Positions 23,187 to 35,265 of a stretch of 64,000 nucleotides of DNA are shown here, piece after piece. The notes beneath the pieces are model-generated. The model worked only from the letters and a program-made list of their open reading frames with translations, made no database searches and was not told where the DNA came from. This DNA is from Pestalotiopsis fici W106-1 (lineage: Eukaryota > Ascomycota > Sordariomycetes > Amphisphaeriales > Sporocadaceae): contig NW_006917092.1 of the NCBI RefSeq assembly GCF_000516985.1, positions 6,141,888-6,205,887 on the forward strand. Reading direction: 5' to 3'. The translations under genes were made by a program, and so were the position numbers. The number at the start of each line of letters is the position of its first letter. The stretch's first letter is position 1.

Positions 23187-24690
23187 TTTATTTTTATTTT
23201 TAATAAGGGTAAAGTTCTTCGGTACTTGGTAACTAACTCGCTGACAGCAAGGCTGGAACCAAAGTCTCTTTATACAGCAACTGTGGTGTCAAGCCTAGGA
23301 AAATACAATAGGGTGGGGTCTATGACAAGTAGCAATATACAAGTATGCAGCGCAACGACAAGGGTATATGCTCCGCACTTTCGACCCGATATCTGGCCGC
23401 CTATGTAAGCTTTCTGATCTGCATGCTTTCGTAGAAACAGAATAAGCGTGGCTACCACCAACAGCTTTCAAAAACGCCGAGCATGATGTCATAAAACATG
23501 ATTATGGAATGAGGCGTAAAAATGATTGTGGGCTGGTACTTTTTCAGAGCAAGCACATTTGCACAAGAAGCAAGGAGTCCATTGCCACTCAACAAAAAGC
23601 TAAAATCGAGTTTGGTACAATAGAATGACTTTGTGTATCAATATCAAAGGATTGTCGGAATCCGATGGTTTCGAGAAAATACTACCTACCAAGGATTCTC
23701 CTATCCGTCACCTGAATAACCGAAAATGTAGAAGGCACTGTACATTATGCTTTTATCCGTTAAAAAGTGAGCTAGGTATATTATGTCCATAATACATATG
23801 GTACTTGCATTCTTTTGAGGGTGCCCTAGCCTAGTGTAAGCGCTAGCGCTGGCGACCCACTTGCCCTGGAATTGGTCTCCGATCTGACCTGCATGTCAAA
23901 TCGGTGCCATTTATAGGGCGGAAACCTGCCAACCCTGGTCTGCCGGATGCTGAACCCGAAGCCTGGAAGAAAGATCCTGTCATTGTTGGCTTAGGAGATG
24001 TTCGGACCGACGCAGATGTGTCTTTTAATGCTTACCCAATGTAGGATCGCTGCCGGGCGCAAAGGAATTCCGTGCATACCGCTGTTTTATCCAGCGCCAA
24101 CATTTCCAGTCGCCAGCCAGGTGAGCGTTCAGGGGAGAATGGCACCGAGAACCAGTACTTTGCAACGGATCGCCTGTGATGCCAATAGATTTTTTGATAG
24201 AGAAGCGAAGCGGTGACAAGAAGCTTCAGCCTCAAGTGTTCGCAATCGGTATTAATGGTATGAACGACCCTTGTCTAAAAGATACTTGTTTAAGCATTGT
24301 GACGGCCCAGCACCCCCACACCCCCATCATAAATCCCCGATGCCATAACTGATGGATCGGCAGCTTACATACATATGTATAAATACACATAACGCACAGT
24401 GTACATGCGGCAAAGTCCAGGCGGCTTCAATGTTGGCAAATCTCCCATCAAGGGGTCCTGGGGGTGTGCACCGTGACAAGCATTTCATGTTAGTCAGTGG
24501 CTAAACTTATTCATCGTTCAAATGACAAAACATGAATGCAACCTGAAATGCTATAGTATTTCTATGAATGTTTCTATAAAAACTTTGAAATTTTAATAAG
24601 TGCTGAACTCTGAGAATGTCTATGGAATGAATGTCTTTACAAGAGAGGTACATGTACCCACGAAATGAAAAAGTTTACAAGGGTTCGAAT
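23187..24690. other. Intergenic region with one motif copy
   Basis: About 1.5 kb between the SDR start and the 3' end of the FAD oxidase. It contains motif copy 6 (23881-23895). No gene recognised. Confidence 0.45.
23881..23895 (+). promoter_or_regulatory. Cluster motif copy 6 (GATCTGACCTGCATG)
   Basis: One C-to-G difference from copy 5. It lies 695 bases upstream of the SDR start. Confidence 0.5.
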
Positions 24691-26425
24691 CTAGGCTTCA
24701 TCAGAAATGATAGGAACAAAGTAGCGGAAGCGGTTCTCCGGATCGTATTCAGCCTTGAGTGAGCGCAGTCTCTCCAAGCGCCATGATTCGTAGCCATAGA
24801 CAGACTCGAGTGTTTCGTAATCAGCACCCTGGGCGTAGTTCACGTATGTGCTTGGCAGGCGATCGGGCTGGCCACCGTTCCAGAGATCCATTGCTTCCTT
24901 GGCCCAATCAAGTGCCGGTTCGAGCAGATCGGAGTCCTCGGGAACTTCGGTGAAAAAGACCCTATAGGGATGCATGTTAGTCTACCTGATTACCTGATAC
25001 AACATCACGGGCCCATGGCACTGATAAGTGACAACTTACATTAGATGGTTCTCCTCTCGGTGAGGGTAAGCGGTGGAGTCCTCGGGGATAATCTGGTATC
25101 CCTCAGTTGAGTAGCCTTCGTGCCAGAGGTAGGCGGTAGCAGCAAGGTCGGGGTATTCAGCCACCTTGGCTACGAAGTGATCGTATAGCGCACGTTCCGT
25201 TGTGATATTGTAGTCGAGTGTCATGGCGCTGGAGATGGCGCGCTTGGCGGAGCCGCAAGTCTCGCTGGTGGTACCAGCAATGGTGGGGTACGAAGCATCA
25301 AACTGATCTTCAGCAATAGCACCGATGGCATTGAAGGGTGCGAGGAGCGCTTCCGCCTCATCGCCAGGGCCGGCGTACTGGAAGCCCCACTCCATGACGG
25401 CCTCAGTTGTACTGTAGGATGTGTTCATGATGATGGCTCCGTAGTTGACACCCATCTTAGGAGGAGTAGTACCATTGTAGCTCTTGTGGAACGTGTTCAG
25501 AGCCTCAAAGACAGTCTCCAGCTTATCCTGTGTCCAGGTATAGGTGTGCTGGTGCCAGTTCTCTCCAGGATAGATCTTCTTCTCAAGACTGGTAACAATG
25601 GCAAAGTTGTGGCCAGCTCCCTTCAGGGCCCACATAAGATCCGGGTGGCTCGTTTCATTGACACCAATCTCCGTGCCGTTTGCGAGGACGATGTTGTAGT
25701 GTACGATATTGTCCATGACTAGACCGTAGAGACCCTCGTAGCGCGAGTGACCACCACCTAGTGATGGACCAGTCAAACCAACACATGCCGTAGATCCAGT
25801 GGCTAGAAGATTCAATATCAGCGACGAATGATCCAAATACAGACAGAACACTTACTTGTGACGTAACCCTGGTCCCAAAGTGTGTTGATAACCTCAGCAC
25901 CATATGTTCCGGCCTGGAAGATAGCGGTTTCCCCATCTGGCTGAATAGTAATACCCTGAAGCAGTTCCACATTGATCTCTATTCCCGAAAAGGCTGACAA
26001 GGAAGTTGTTGTTCCGTGGCCACGGTTCCTCACGAGAAACTCGATGCTATTGTCGTTGCAGTACTTGACCTATGGCGACGGGAGTCAGCGACACTGTCAT
26101 CAAATCCCTAAGGACCTCCCTATGAACAACTCACGATTTTTGAGATGTCAGACTCGGCTGCTGGCTGCACAACGAGCTGAACATCAGGCGTATCCAGAGT
26201 ATTCCATCTCTCAGTCGCGTTGGGGAACAGGACGTTATCAGGTCCGAAAATCAGGGAAGTGTTGGAAAGCTGCGGGCCGAGCTCAGACTGGACTGTGATG
26301 GCGGATATGTTGCACCGCGAGACCAAGTGCTTCTGGAAATAACGAGGCACGAGAGGAGAGCCGCTCACGAGAGCCGGCAGGAGCGTGAAGCCATAGGCTA
26401 CGACACAAGCCTTGAGAGAGACCAT
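24691..26425 (-). CDS. Secreted FAD-linked oxidase of the berberine-bridge-enzyme (BBE) family, 512 residues
   Basis: Exons 26425-26135, 26069-25856, 25802-25040 and 24961-24691, all GT-AG. Residues 1-22 form a signal peptide (VVAYGFTLLPALVSG). The FAD-binding half has QLVVQPAAESDISKIV, then NRGHG with His115 at the position that is covalently linked to FAD in this family, and CVGLTGPSLGGGHSRYEG. The C-terminus has the family tail YVNYAQG, YGYESWRLERLRSLKAEYDPENRF. By alignment the second (Cys) flavin link of BBE seems absent, so attachment through His alone is expected. Such enzymes oxidise alcohols or C-H bonds using O2 and release H2O2. In pathways of the suspected type a flavin oxidase re-oxidises a benzylic alcohol to the aldehyde, a plausible but unproven role here. 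Confidence 0.92.
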
Positions 26426-28131
26426 TGCTGCTAGCTTCTAGTGTACTATAACCACGATAGTGAAACCTTGGATGAGATGCTTCTTCTCCTGAGGCATTAC
26501 TGGCATACCGTCTCCTCTTATAGCCTTCATTGTCACTACCAGAAGCTTTCCCAGAGCCTCAAATGTTTTCCACGTGCTTGGATCCTTTCTACTTGCTTGG
26601 ATGATTTCCATGGTCCTAAAATCCTCTGCAAGCCACTGTTCCTCGACTCAGCATATCCATACAAAGTAGTTGATCATGAGCTGAATCCTTTGCAAGCCAC
26701 TTGTTCCTCCCGAAGGCACCTCCAAACACGACCGTTGGTGGTGGATTGGATGTTTTCCGAGCCACTGCCCTGTCAGCTCAACGTTATTCAGGCGAGACTG
26801 TTCAAAATGGGGCTGGGGCTGAATCTTAGTTTCTGCAGCGGCCTACAAGCCTGATTGGCCTCAGCCTCAGTGCAAGATTACCAATGAGACCATCAATACC
26901 AACGTGAGAGCATGCGAGATTTCAGACTATGCTGACAGGGGGGACGCGTGGTTGCTGCAAGTGGCCTGTAACAACGTCTTCATCTCATTGGCTGCTAGAC
27001 CACGTTCCCCTTAGTGTTGACTCATTAAACAGCCTGGTGAATCCTATTTTAAACAGGACTAAAATGTCCCCCTGAGTGTGTTCCGCGCCCGTGGATCCGA
27101 GTATACGGAAGCGGTTCTGCGCCCTTGTCAATCTCTAGACAGGGGGTTTACACACCTATTCAAGCCTCCGCACAAATAGCCGCACATGTAGCATTTCACA
27201 CATTTGTTATGAGGATTCAAACCTGGGAGATGTCTTGAACTATTAGCTTGCAGTGTATTAGAAAAGTAAGCTAGGGCGAGATTACGTGAGCCTATATAAT
27301 GCAGTGTCAGCTCCTACTCTTAGAAACGGCAATTTCATGGATGTGGCACCTTTGCCGGCTGGGCCGCGTGGCTGCGCGTAGGGCACAAAAGGAGAACACA
27401 GGGGGCGAACGACGGCTTCCTCCCGGGCGATGGATTGTTCTTCGGTCTGCCCATTGTGAATTTAGACGACTTGTCGATGGTGTATCCACGATACATGGAA
27501 AAGCTGTGTATGAAAATGAGTGAATGCTAAACGAACAGCTCATGAACCTCATGCCGCTCTCGGACTTCGGCTCGGGCTCACCTGAGCCACCGGAGCCTTT
27601 TTCTTTATGTTTCTTCCGCCACTATCACCTAATCTTAATTGCGCACCTACTACTGTCTCCTTATGAACCGTTCAGCCAGGATGATCAAAACTATTACAAG
27701 CATTTACCCTTGCAGGAAAACATGTGTTGACAAGGCATACTGCGGGGCTCTCGCGTGGGAACCGCTCTCTCGGAACCGACATTTGTGTTAGCTGGCAGCA
27801 GATTACAACATAATCACAGGCTAAGCGTTGTGCAATATCCGTGTTGATCTGATGAGCGTATGCATTGTCGGAACACCATAACCAGACACCAACACATCCA
27901 GTTAGTTGCGTGATCAGGCTTGTCTGCCTGACCATTTCGGGCTGCATCAAGTCTGGTTGTATTGAAGTGCGAATCTGTTTGTATTAATTACCAGTCGTGA
28001 TATGTGCTGAAAGAATTGATGGAAGCATAGCAAATTGAGTGAAAACGCAGAGATACAACCGGTGATGGTGGTTTTGATCTAGCACCTCAACAGGCTAATG
28101 GGTCCGCTGGCCAGGACAGTATAAGTTCTTC
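26426..28131. other. Non-coding stretch between oxidase and regulator genes
   Basis: About 1.7 kb holding the oxidase promoter and the regulator's 3' region. I found no clear copy of the cluster motif here and no gene. Confidence 0.45.
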
Positions 28132-29791
28132 TTATACGAAGATAGGGGCAACTGCACAACGACTTATGACTAAAGTTAACTTGGCGCGATAGCTAATATC
28201 ATCCCACTCCGCGAGGTCATCCTGAGTCCAGACAGCCTGTAATAGTGTCCTACAATGATTGAAAGATCGGGATGTGCTCATCTTCTCCGTCTTAGTTATC
28301 AAGTCGAGGACGGCGGCCCGTTGCTCATCCGTTCGCGCTTCACAGCCAATGACATATATGGGAAATTGCTGTCTGCAGGAACTTAGTCTGGGCAAGATGG
28401 CGAAGGCTTGGCCGATTTGCTGCTGCATCCTGATTGGTTGGTCGATCAGACCTTCGAAGCTTCGGTTGAGGAATAACAACAGAGCGAGCTGGTATAATTT
28501 CATTAGTAGCATCTCACCATCGTTGTCACCCTTGATAGGTAGGCTCCTGATTCTCCAATCCAACACTTTCAAGAAACCCTTGTAGTTATCCACTTCGTCG
28601 CTCGTTCCTGTCGGGATTGCGCTGTTGGATAAATCACATATTTGTGACAGCAGATCCATCATGGAGTAGATGGGCGGCGGCAGACTGGAGTCCTGAAATA
28701 TTCAACGTTAGACCAGCACATTGCGTAGTGACATAGCCTTTATCATGTACGCACTTGTGAAGAGAGGAGATTTGTGGGAGTCGACGGGAACTCTGACGTC
28801 TCTTCTCCATTCCAGTATAATAGTGAAAAACGGGCGAGAACATTGTGGTAGTGGACCCAGTCTAGCAATACGGCCACATCAGAGCTAAATTGCAGAAGTG
28901 TTTTGACAGAGGACATGTCAGTGATGGTCTTGACTCCACCGAGGTATCCAGTCCAATGGCCTGATGTGCAGGATGACTGGTGGACTTCAAAGGAGGAGAG
29001 CAGCATGCCCGCGGCAATATGCTCGATGGTCTCTTTCGTGCCAAGACCGGGCGTGAAAGACCCTTTTGCCAAACTCCCCAGCGCAGTGATTTTGAGTTCG
29101 AGGGCTTGGGGCTGTAGGCCGTAGCGATGCAGCGAAGAAAACGCCAGCAGGGCCTGGAGCACGGCCGCAGCCGAGGCCGTTTCCCCTTCCAGTGCAGTTC
29201 GGACCAGGATATTTCTCAGGGCGGTGGCGTCGTGGCCAAAGGTAGGCAGGGATCCGGACGCTACACAGCAAACTGCGGGTGGTAGACATGAATCTGTCAG
29301 CACAGAGTCCCCCACTTAGGCTCTTCGATATGTAGGTAGCTACGCGGGATGAATACCAACATACAGTACTCAAACAGGTCTGAGTCAAGAGCCTCCACGC
29401 CTGAGGCGTTCCAGAGCGTTGGCAGGTCTAGCAAAGACATGTTTTGCACCGGCACAGAGCTTGCCAAGCTGTAATACAACTCCATGTCCGAGTGTGACGT
29501 GTGCACAAACCGTTCATTAGAGATTCGCCCCTTCATGGTGGTTGATGGCGATTTAGAGACGACGGCACGGCGGCAATCATTGGCTCGCGGCCAGGACAGG
29601 ACATGATACCATTGGCATTTCCGATTGGATACTGAGCAGTTTGCGCATTTTGGCTTGGCGCGATCACAATCGATGCCATGACCTGACCGAGGTAAGGACT
29701 GTCTTGCTTCTCTGGTGAAAATCTGATCTTTTTACTCACCTTTGCATGTGGTACAGCTGGTGCGTGCCGTCGTCGGTTCCCCTTGTCGCAT
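28132..29791 (-). CDS. Zn2Cys6 transcription factor, probable cluster regulator, 489 residues
   Basis: Exons 29791-29740, 29682-29365, 29293-28755 and 28692-28132, GT-AG with consistent phases. The zinc cluster only appears after splicing: Cys13, Cys16, Cys23, Cys30, Cys33 and Cys40, spaced C-x2-C-x6-C-x6-C-x2-C-x6-C, with the basic run between them partly replaced (KGHGID). The rest is the helical fungal-specific regulator domain (MELYYSLASSVP near residue 85, then LRNILVRTALEGETASAAAV and later helices), of the Fungal_trans_2 type common in secondary-metabolite clusters. It acts in the nucleus on promoters. It lies among the biosynthetic genes, so it is the best candidate to bind the GATCTSACCTGCATG motif, though that motif has no CGG half-site typical of this class. 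Confidence 0.9.
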
Positions 29792-31534
29792 GGCTGTTCT
29801 GATCGGTGGGGGTAATAGATGGGGCCCAAGCTTACAGTACTTGTTTTTTTACACTAAAGGCAATCTTCTGGAACTCAAAGTCAGCAGCGCGGAGCCCCCC
29901 ATTTATAAACTTGTCAATTCTAAGAATTTGACGTTACACGACATGTCGTCAGATTTTATCCCTACAAGTTTGTGAAACATGGCGGTAGGGATTATTAGCG
30001 GAATCCATCCGCCTGCTTGGCAAGGCGATGAACAGCACGTAGCGGTACTTTACCCCTCCCTGTCAAATTCCTTCTTGACGCAACTCGCATAACGGATATG
30101 TATTCAGTAAGCACACGCTTGACCATATTCGGAAGGTTTTTCGATTTGACAATGGATCAAGGACGAATGATCTAGTTTCCGGTACTGATTATCTGTGCCT
30201 GGTATAGGGATTGCTCAGTTTTGGTGTATTAGTAGCCCTTATGCCCAGTATAGTACGTAAGGAACCTGGTCTTAATACCCAAGTCACTGTAATTCCTACA
30301 CACACACGGTCAACCGTTCGGTAGCACACGAGGATCAGCTCGGCTCCGGGATCCTTTATGCCATGAGCTGAGCTCGCATCCACCAAGTGCGATTCGCCAG
30401 ATCGAATGCTCAACCCTGACGGCAATCTAAGGATCCAAATCCTGCAAAACCCTTGCATCACCTGTGAGTACTGCAGTCTTGCCAGTAGTCCAGGCTATTG
30501 ATGGCAACTACGTACGTACTAGGCATGCAGTGTTGAGTGCATGATGACTAGTCTGGGTTCCAAGCCTGTGTTGATTAGACCACGTCAAGCATTTAGCATT
30601 CTCTTGACAGGCTACTGGGATGGTATATCACCGCACCTATACATTATGTACTCAGCAAATTTAACTCGGCTGCCGGGTACTCAGGGTATGCTAAAATACA
30701 AGATTACCGATTGAGCACACATGTAGCATCACAACAATTAAACCCGACGCACCAGTCGGATCAAAAGTCAGCATTATGCAGTTCTGACTAATCCCGACTG
30801 GTATTATCTAACTCGCACTCTCGCTTCCTTTAAGATGACTAACAACGCTTGGCTTCAAGATAATGCCCTGTAACTTTGCGCCACTTACACCCGTTGCATC
30901 CGGCTATTATCCACAATCTCTACTGAGCTGCATGTCAGAGCAGAAAGAACCTGGGCTGACCTTGAAGGATTTTTCTTCAGCCTCATCGACCAAAAGCTGA
31001 CAAAACCAAGACCTACAAAGCACCAAGGTGGGACAGTCCTAACATTGTTCGAATGGCCGACCTTAGGGCCAAGAACCCAAGGGATGATGAGCCAGGCAGC
31101 TCTCCTCCACATAATCGATGCATAGCTCGTATAGCTGACTCAGCAGAACTTTTGGCAACCCATCTAACCTAATTCATTAGACTTTCCGTGCTATGAGGTC
31201 AATCGCCTATCTTGATATGTGGTCAAATACGCAGTCGTGGGAAGCTTCGACATCATCATATGATTATTGAAAGTATCTCTACTTTCACGGCATTTCTTGA
31301 TTCAATCTCTGGGAATGCAATGTGATACTTTGACAGGATGGTAGCCTTATCTCATCGTACTATTAAACCCATGTTAGCTTTCGTGGGTATGGATGCATAA
31401 TCTTTTGTGCCTCGTTACATGGGTATATCAGGTGGCGTTTTGTAAAGTGCGGAGGTTTTTCTCTCTTATTTAAATGGGAAGCTCCGCCATTAGTACTTTG
31501 CCAGCTTGTCCACGTGCGACAACCCTGACCTACC
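29792..31534. other. Intergenic region between divergent regulator and SDR genes
   Basis: About 1.7 kb with no gene. It should hold the promoters of the regulator (minus) and of the third SDR (plus). No clear motif copy was found. Confidence 0.45.
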
Positions 31535-32565
31535 ATGTCTTCGTTATACACCTTGTGGCAGCAATTTTATCCACCAGCACCTACTTTTACCGAGAAGGAT
31601 GTCGGCGCAGGGAGTCAGGTGGGAAAGGTGTTTATCATAACTGGTGCGAATTCAGGTACGCTTCCGAGGGCATGTTGTAGCGGAGCCGGTGTAATGACCA
31701 ACAATTCGTAGGCATCGGTTATGCGCTCGTGAAGCTCCTTTATCCAACCGGCGCTACCATCTATGTGGCCGGTCGCTCCCCTCAAAAGATACAAACAGCT
31801 ATCAATGAGATCACCTCCGTCTCGCCCTCTCCCAGTACACCTGCCACCTTGAAACCATTGCATCTCGACCTTGATGACCTCACGTCCATCAAGGCCGCTG
31901 CAGCTGCATTTGCAGCTCAAGAGAGCCGTCTTGACATTATCTGGAATAATGCAGGTGGTGGTTATCCCGTTGGCAGCGTGTCAAAGCAAGGCATCGAGGC
32001 TCACATGGGCTCGCATTGTGTAGCCCCCTTGCTCTTCACGAATGAGCTTCTCCCACTGCTCCGGGCCGCGGCCCGGACAGCACCAAAGGATAGTGTGCGC
32101 GTCGTCTGGACTGGATCTGCACAAATTCAGTTGAACGCGCCACAAGGCGGTGTAGACTTTGCACGTGTTGAGAAACCGACGACTCATGATATGCAAGACT
32201 ATGGTGCGGCCAAGGCAGGGAACTGGTTTCTTGCTGTGGAGGGGGCTAGGAGGTGGGGGAAAGACGGAATCGTGAGTGTTTGCCAGAATCCCGGGAATCT
32301 CAGCACTCCCATATATGACATATTTGGGTGGTTTATGTTGGCGCTTATACGTGGTCTATTCCTGTATGATGCCAAGTATGGTGCATATACCATGTTGTTT
32401 TCGGGCTTCTCGCCTGAGGTGAATAAAGGGACTAATGGAGCGTACATTTGGCCCTTTGGGCGGATTAAACCTCCACCGCGAGCGGATGTCCTGCAGGCTG
32501 GCTCGGAGGGCAAAGCCAAGGAGTTCTGGGAGTGGTGCGAAAGATCTTGGAAGAAGCACGTTTGA
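31535..32565 (+). CDS. Short-chain dehydrogenase/reductase, 324 residues
   Basis: Exons 31535-31655 and 31712-32565; the intron splits the nucleotide motif, and only splicing yields TGANSGIG (residues 36-43). NNAG (119-122), Ser176 in VWTGSAQ and YGAAK (Tyr204, Lys208) give a complete SDR active site. The longer N-terminus (LWQQFYPPAPTFTEKDVG) is typical of fungal retinol-dehydrogenase-like or WW-domain-oxidoreductase-like SDRs that reduce or oxidise lipophilic substrates. A hydrophobic stretch near FGWFMLALIRGLFLY may touch membranes. It is the last gene of the cluster before the AT-rich island. Membership in the pathway is inferred from position. Confidence 0.9.
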
Positions 32566-33849
32566 AGTATCGTTCATGGCAAGTTTGAAGTTCTTGGGGG
32601 AAGCCGAGCTATAGAATCACCAAAATAAAATTCTCTAACCCGATTCATGCATTGACAGGGCGGACGGACAGAATCATCAATGCACGTGCGTAGTAGTGAG
32701 CGTTACACTCTAGAATCTGGAGGCTGATGATTGGTCGAGGCCGAGTAAACTATATCTGTTTGTCCGAACCATCGTTATTGATGCTTGTGGACAACACCAG
32801 ATAACTAGCGTCAATTCGCACGGCACATACAAACGAGGCCTGCCCAACAGTTACTATAACTGCCGATGTTCGTCACCGCAACGAAGCGCTAAGCAGTCAG
32901 TGGTCATTGGCAACAGTATTCCAACCAAGTACCAGTCCACCGTCATAGTTGGTTGGCATTTGGTCTCAGCACAGTCCTTCATCTGGCTCACAGGGTACCG
33001 CCAAGTCATCATGTTTGATAAGCAACCCTCTGACGAAAGTTTCTACTCGCATTTCAAAGGCAGCGATGCGGCATTTGCAGACGTCAACAAAATTATGCCT
33101 ACCTACGCCTCACAAAACTAGTACGAGGATCTCCATACCGAACATACGGCACGCGTGAAACAATGAGTTGGCTGCAGGCAAAGTCTTGCTTTTTGGAATG
33201 ACTAATTAAGATGCTGTTTTGATCTAAGATGGAAAAGTGTCCCTATTAATAGCATTTAGTCTCCCTGACTGAGAGCTCGCCTGCATCGAGGGCATGGAAA
33301 TAGCCGGGTATCCCGATATTTAGCTGACGACGATAGATCCGGGTTACCGAAAAGTGGCCTAGTGAAAGGGCATAGCTTATTTGTTGGATTTATTTCCGAC
33401 GGGTGCCCGAGGAAAGATAAATGGGGGCGCCTTGAATTCAACGGAAGAAACGGCTGTTGTCGATAAGGCATGTCGGTTTTCCTTTGAAAAAGTGAGATCG
33501 CTAGGAGTGAACACTTTGATTGGTCTTGATGCGGCAATTTTACCTCGTTTGTGAGCCAAGGTTGGAAAATAGTTGGTAAAAGAACGGTGGACGGAAGAGT
33601 GCATACGAAGTACCCCAGTGACTCGCCGGTCTCCCGCGCATCGCAATGGCAATGGAATAGTGGACAGCACTCAACCTTATCCCCGGTGCAGGCGTTCGAT
33701 AAGACATTCGTCAGTCAATATCTCCATAGCCTCTTCGTCACCAAGTTTGTGATAAGCATTGCCAGGATTTCTCCAGCAATGCCGTAACATTTATATTGAG
33801 CAAGGTGGTGCTTTGATATTGGAGTTTAAACTGGTTTAATTGTCGTATT
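32566..33849. other. Non-coding stretch
   Basis: About 1.3 kb of normal base composition between the SDR and the AT-rich island. Short frames only, none with a domain. Confidence 0.45.
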
Positions 33850-34122
33850 AACGTAGTAAATACCCACCGCAAATCACCTGCGTGTGTATATAATCGCTTT
33901 TTAGCACTTCTTTTTTATAAATAAGAGATTAATTAAAATAATTTTTAATGCTTTTTCGATTATTTCGTTTTTTATTCCCTTTTTATATATCGGCTTAAAT
34001 AAAAATTATAAGCCCGGTTCGTGCTTAATTATGCGGATTAAATATTTTTTATTTAATTAATTTTATAAATTATTATCTTTTTAATTACTTTTTTTTCTTA
34101 ATTATTTTAATTATTATTATTA

Positions 34123-34205
34123 TTAGATAAATGCTAATAAGCGCATAATAACTAAAAACTAATCTTTTATAATATAATGGTAAAAACCCCACCATTTAAT
34201 AATTA
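34123..34205 (+). repeat. Direct repeat copy 1 (about 80 bases)
   Basis: Matches 34374-34454 apart from a few transitions. Both contain GCTAATAAGCGCATAATA followed by a TGGTAAAAACCCCAC segment. Confidence 0.7.
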
Positions 34206-34373
34206 AGAGTCTTACTACCTCCGCCGATTAAAATTTAAGCGTAAAAATTATAAATTTAAATTAAGTGTCGACCACTTAATTAAAAAAATAACAATAGCGT
34301 AACGGAGCAAAAATGCAATTAAAACTAAATTCTTTAGCTCGCCCGTAAAAAACGTCCAAGCTAAAAAGGTGTG

Positions 34374-34454
34374 TTAGATAAGTGCTAATAAGCGCATAAT
34401 AATTAAAAATTAATCTTTTATAATGTAATGGTAAAAACCCCACTATTTAACAAT
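34374..34454 (+). repeat. Direct repeat copy 2 (about 80 bases)
   Basis: Second copy, 251 bases after the first. Differences are mainly A/G and C/T, as RIP would leave. Confidence 0.7.
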
Positions 34455-34636
34455 TATTACGCTTTATTATAAAAAATAATAATTTTAATACGGCGTTATT
34501 CGCTATAATGCGCCTTATAAATTAAGCGAGCTAATAAAATTAATTTATTATTTTTCGAGCTAACGTAATAGCTTAAAAAATTTAGAAATTCGTTAATTTA
34601 AATATTTTTAACGCTTACCCTAAAAAGCTTAAAAAG

Positions 34637-35265
34637 TGTTACACGGATGTTAATATAGCATCGTATAATATATAAAATTAGCTTTATAACGTATATTATA
34701 TCGTTATAATAGCTATAAAATTTATCGAAATATCGTTAAATAACGATATATAGGAAATTTGTAAAATTTACCTTATACTAATTATAAATTAATAGAGCAC
34801 CATTTATAGCTATTATTTATAGTGTTATATAATTAATAAATTATTATAATTAATTATTATGGCTATTATAGCCATTAAAACCTATTTAAATTTAATAAAG
34901 CGTTCCATTAAATCCAGCCTTATTAAATATGGCTAATACACTTAGCTATAATAATCCCAGGGTTATAAGGTGACCCATATTATAAAAATCCATAGATTTT
35001 TATAGTTTCTTCGATTATAAATTAATTTTATTACTAATTAATTTAACTTATAATCTAATTATTAATAATATATTCTAAAATATTCTTTTATAATTAATTT
35101 TATAAATATAAAAGGTAGTTATTCCTTTGTAATTAGTTATTTTTTCCTTAAGCTTTAATAAATTAGTTATATAGCCTTATAATTACTTTTACGGCCTAAT
35201 TCTTCGAATCGTATAAACGCTTTTTTATGCTTAAGTTTATAATCCACTAATTATACTTTAGAATA
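34637..35265 (-). mobile_element. RIP-mutated LTR copy, inverted relative to 36342-36971
   Basis: The reverse complement of the 36342-36971 LTR aligns along the whole 629 bases, from TGTTACACGGATGTTAATA to the TTTAGAATA end. Differences are overwhelmingly C-to-T and G-to-A in this copy. The terminal CA has become TA. The flanks AAAAG and GCTAT do not match, so no target duplication is visible. Confidence 0.75.

Noticed and set aside
24676..24698. tRNA T-arm-like GGGTTCGAATC
   Set aside because: No acceptor stem, D-arm or anticodon arm can be built around it; it lies across the 3' end of the FAD oxidase gene.
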